NCBI GenBank assembly: GCA_945890485.1
Contig: CAMDCN010000001.1
Span: forward strand, 372,001-436,000
DNA: 64,000 bases
From: Candidatus Sulfopaludibacter sp. SbA3
GTDB lineage: Bacteria > Acidobacteriota > Terriglobia > Bryobacterales > Bryobacteraceae
Direction: 5' to 3'
Positions 62,204 to 64,000 of this stretch are shown here, piece by piece. The notes under the pieces were generated by a model, which was given only the letters and a program-made list of their open reading frames with translations, made no database searches and was not told where the DNA came from. The position numbers were made by a program, and so were the translations under genes. The stretch's first letter is position 1; each line of letters begins with the position of its first letter.

Positions 62204-64000
62204 CTAGTCGAACCGTAGCCGGCAGATCAGCAACTCCCGCTCGTAGATCATTTCGGGCGGCAGATGGTCGTGTAGCTGAATAAACAACTCCTCGTGACCG
62301 ATCACCTCCGAGATCCAATCCGAGCCCTTGAAGCTCTGCAACTGTTCAAAAGTCTCTTTCGGGAACGGCATCCCCGACCAGTCGATGTCGTCATACCGCG
62401 GCATCCAGCCAATCGGCGTCTCGCGCGCCAGCGCTCGTACCCGGCTGCGATCGACGATCCATTTCAGGATCCGCATGTTTTCACTGAAACCCGGCCACAG
62501 GAATTTACCCTGCTCATCCTTGCGGAACCAGTTCACGTGGAAAATGCGGGGCGTTTCGGTCAGCGTCCGCTGCATCTTCAGCCAGTGCCGGAAGTAGTCG
62601 CCCATGTGGTAGCCGCAGAACGGCAGCATCGCCATGGGGTCACGCCGGACCTTGCCCTGCACCCCGGCGGCGGCGGCCGTCGTCTCCGACCCCATCGTTG
62701 CGCCCATGTAGACGCCGGAACTCCAGTTGAAGGCCTGATACACCAGCGGGATCGTCGACGCCCGCCGGCCGCCAAAGATAATGGCGCTGAGTGGCACCCC
62801 GTTCGGGTCCTCCCACGCCGGATCGATGGTCGGGCATTGGGACGCGGGCGCGGTGAATCGCGCATTGGGATGCGCCGCCTTCGTACCGGACGCCGGAGTC
62901 CACTCGTTCCCCTGCCAGTCGATGCAACGCTCAGGCGGCGTTTCCGTCATCCCCTCCCACCAGACGCCGCCGTCGGGAGTCAACGCCACGTTCGTAAAGA
63001 TCGTGTTTGACCGCAGCGTGGCCATCGCATTCGGATTGGTATGGTCGCCCGTGCCTGGCGCGACACCGAAGAAACCGGCTTCCGGGTTGATCGCCCGCAG
63101 TTTCCCCTTGTCGTCGGGCTTGATCCAGGCGATATCGTCGCCCACGGTCCAAACCTTCCAGCCGGGGAACGACGCGGGCGGAATCAGCATCGCCAGATTC
63201 GTTTTGCCGCAGGCGCTCGGGAAAGCGGCCGCGACATAGGTCTTTTCGCCCTGCGGATTCTCGACGCCGAGGATCAGCATATGCTCAGCCATCCAGCCTT
63301 CGTCCCGAGCCATGTTCGACGCAATCCGCAGCGCGAAGCACTTCTTGCCGAGCAATGCGTTGCCGCCGTAGCCCGATCCATATGACCAGATCTCCCGGCT
63401 CTCGGGAAAATGCACGATGTACTTTTCGTTATTGCAGGGCCATGGAACATCCTTCTGCCCCGGTGCGAGCGGCGCCCCTACGCTGTGCAGACAAGGCACC
63501 ACGCGCTTCACGTTCTTGTCGATCAGCTTGAACACCGGGAGGCCAATCCGGGCCATGATCCGCGTATTCACGACCACGTAAGGCGAATCGGTTAACTGCA
63601 CGCCGATCTGCGACATCGGCGACCCGATGGGACCCATGCTGAACGGCAGCACGTACATCGTCCGGCCCTGCATGCACCCATTGAAGATCGCCTTCAACTT
63701 CTTGCGCATCTTGAACGGGTCTTCCCAATTGTTCATCGGGCCGGCGCTGTCTTTCGACAACGAGCAGATGAAGGTCCGGTCCTCGACGCGCGCCACGTCG
63801 CTGGCGTGTGAGCGGGCGTAGTAGCAGCCGGGCCACTGCTCCTGGTTCAACCGAATCAGGGTGCCGGAGTCCACCATCTGCTGGCACAGCGCCGCATGCT
63901 CCTCCTCGGAACCGTCCACCCAGTGGATGGCCGCCGGCTTGGTCAAGTGGGCCATCTTCTCCACCCACTTCAAAAGATGCTGATTCTCGCTCAGCGGACG
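62204..64000 (-). CDS. pckG: Phosphoenolpyruvate carboxykinase (GTP-type), N-terminus cut by window edge
   Basis: The frame is open to the right edge (598 codons visible). The first visible residues ([19 protein letters not shown]) match the usual N-terminal region, so the real start is outside and a TTG at 63973 is not it. The kinase-type P-loop is FPSACGKTN. Further GTP-type signatures are [51 protein letters not shown] and [12 protein letters not shown]. The enzyme converts oxaloacetate plus GTP to PEP and CO2 in gluconeogenesis. Little of the roughly 610-residue family length is missing. Confidence 0.95.
   Translation of the reverse strand, partial: RPLSENQHLLKWVEKMAHLTKPAAIHWVDGSEEEHAALCQQMVDSGTLIRLNQEQWPGCYYARSHASDVARVEDRTFICSLSKDSAGPMNNWEDPFKMRKKLKAIFNGCMQGRTMYVLPFSMGPIGSPMSQIGVQLTDSPYVVVNTRIMARIGLPVFKLIDKNVKRVVPCLHSVGAPLAPGQKDVPWPCNNEKYIVHFPESREIWSYGSGYGGNALLGKKCFALRIASNMARDEGWMAEHMLILGVENPQGEKTYVAAAFPSACGKTNLAMLIPPASFPGWKVWTVGDDIAWIKPDDKGKLRAINPEAGFFGVAPGTGDHTNPNAMATLRSNTIFTNVALTPDGGVWWEGMTETPPERCIDWQGNEWTPASGTKAAHPNARFTAPASQCPTIDPAWEDPNGVPLSAIIFGGRRASTIPLVYQAFNWSSGVYMGATMGSETTAAAAGVQGKVRRDPMAMLPFCGYHMGDYFRHWLKMQRTLTETPRIFHVNWFRKDEQGKFLWPGFSENMRILKWIVDRSRVRALARETPIGWMPRYDDIDWSGMPFPKETFEQLQSFKGSDWISEVIGHEELFIQLHDHLPPEMIYERELLICRLRFD

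Overview
The window looks like a piece of an Acidobacteriota chromosome, most likely Solibacteres/Bryobacteraceae. Several gene families point this way together. There are three TonB-dependent receptors with an N-terminal carboxypeptidase-regulatory-like domain, one carrying the ELPLNGRNY string common in acidobacterial Oar-like receptors. Two secreted proteins have the 'Solibacter' C-terminal domain (TIGR03437). There is a DUF1501 plus DUF1549/DUF1553 pair, and a CHAT-TPR protein next to a sigma factor. The DNA is GC-rich and densely coded, with many 4-base stop/start overlaps. I see no tRNA, rRNA, phage, insertion sequence or CRISPR array. Two genes are cut by the window edges: queG at the left and GTP-type PEP carboxykinase at the right.

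Layout. 1-3.5 kb (minus): M14 carboxypeptidase, AhpD-like protein, a secreted Cna-B-like protein and queG in one run. 3.5-12 kb (plus): a small unknown gene, a radical SAM protein resembling tetraether/membrane-spanning lipid synthases (closed by a terminator), then a TIGR03437 protein, a TonB receptor and a secreted beta-helix protein (closed by a terminator). 11.8-15.8 kb (plus): SGNH hydrolase, aldo/keto reductase, secreted nuclease. 15.9-21.4 kb (plus): tightly coupled TPR-CHAT protease, ECF sigma factor, membrane anti-sigma-like protein, secreted HMA metal-binding protein, HExxH metalloprotease and thioredoxin-fold protein. 21.5-29.8 kb: one 2,748-residue secreted multidomain protein. 29.8-34.6 kb: DUF4440 protein, GlcE/GlcF, a ferritin-like protein and an MFS transporter.

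34.5-37.6 kb (minus): VOC protein, DinB protein, HpcH/HpaI aldolase, D-2-hydroxyacid dehydrogenase. 37.6-39.6 kb (plus): sulfatase, Uma2 protein. 39.6-41.9 kb (minus): GNAT, D-aminoacylase, and a 44-residue membrane protein with a strong Shine-Dalgarno. 42-43.3 kb (plus): LarA-like racemase. 43.3-53 kb (minus): TonB receptor, phosphoketolase, DUF1501, DUF1549/1553 with a haem-c motif. 53-56.8 kb (minus): CysE-like acetyltransferase with a near-consensus sigma-70 promoter, and a third TonB receptor. 56.9-62.2 kb (minus): an overlapping run of dihaem cytochrome c, PQQ dehydrogenase, Ca2+/H+ antiporter, cyclase, zinc-ribbon protein and SDR. 62.2 kb to the end: PEPCK.

Main points of interest: the Tes/MSS-like radical SAM enzyme with its own regulatory repeats; the TPR-CHAT/ECF sigma/anti-sigma module, a candidate protease-controlled transcription switch; a PQQ dehydrogenase with the Asp-x-Asp pattern of lanthanide-dependent enzymes, co-encoded with a cation antiporter; a dispersed 19-base repeat that appears to have inserted into genes in frame; hairpins covering translation starts; and many genes whose -10-like box lies only 5-10 bases before the start codon, suggesting leaderless transcripts.
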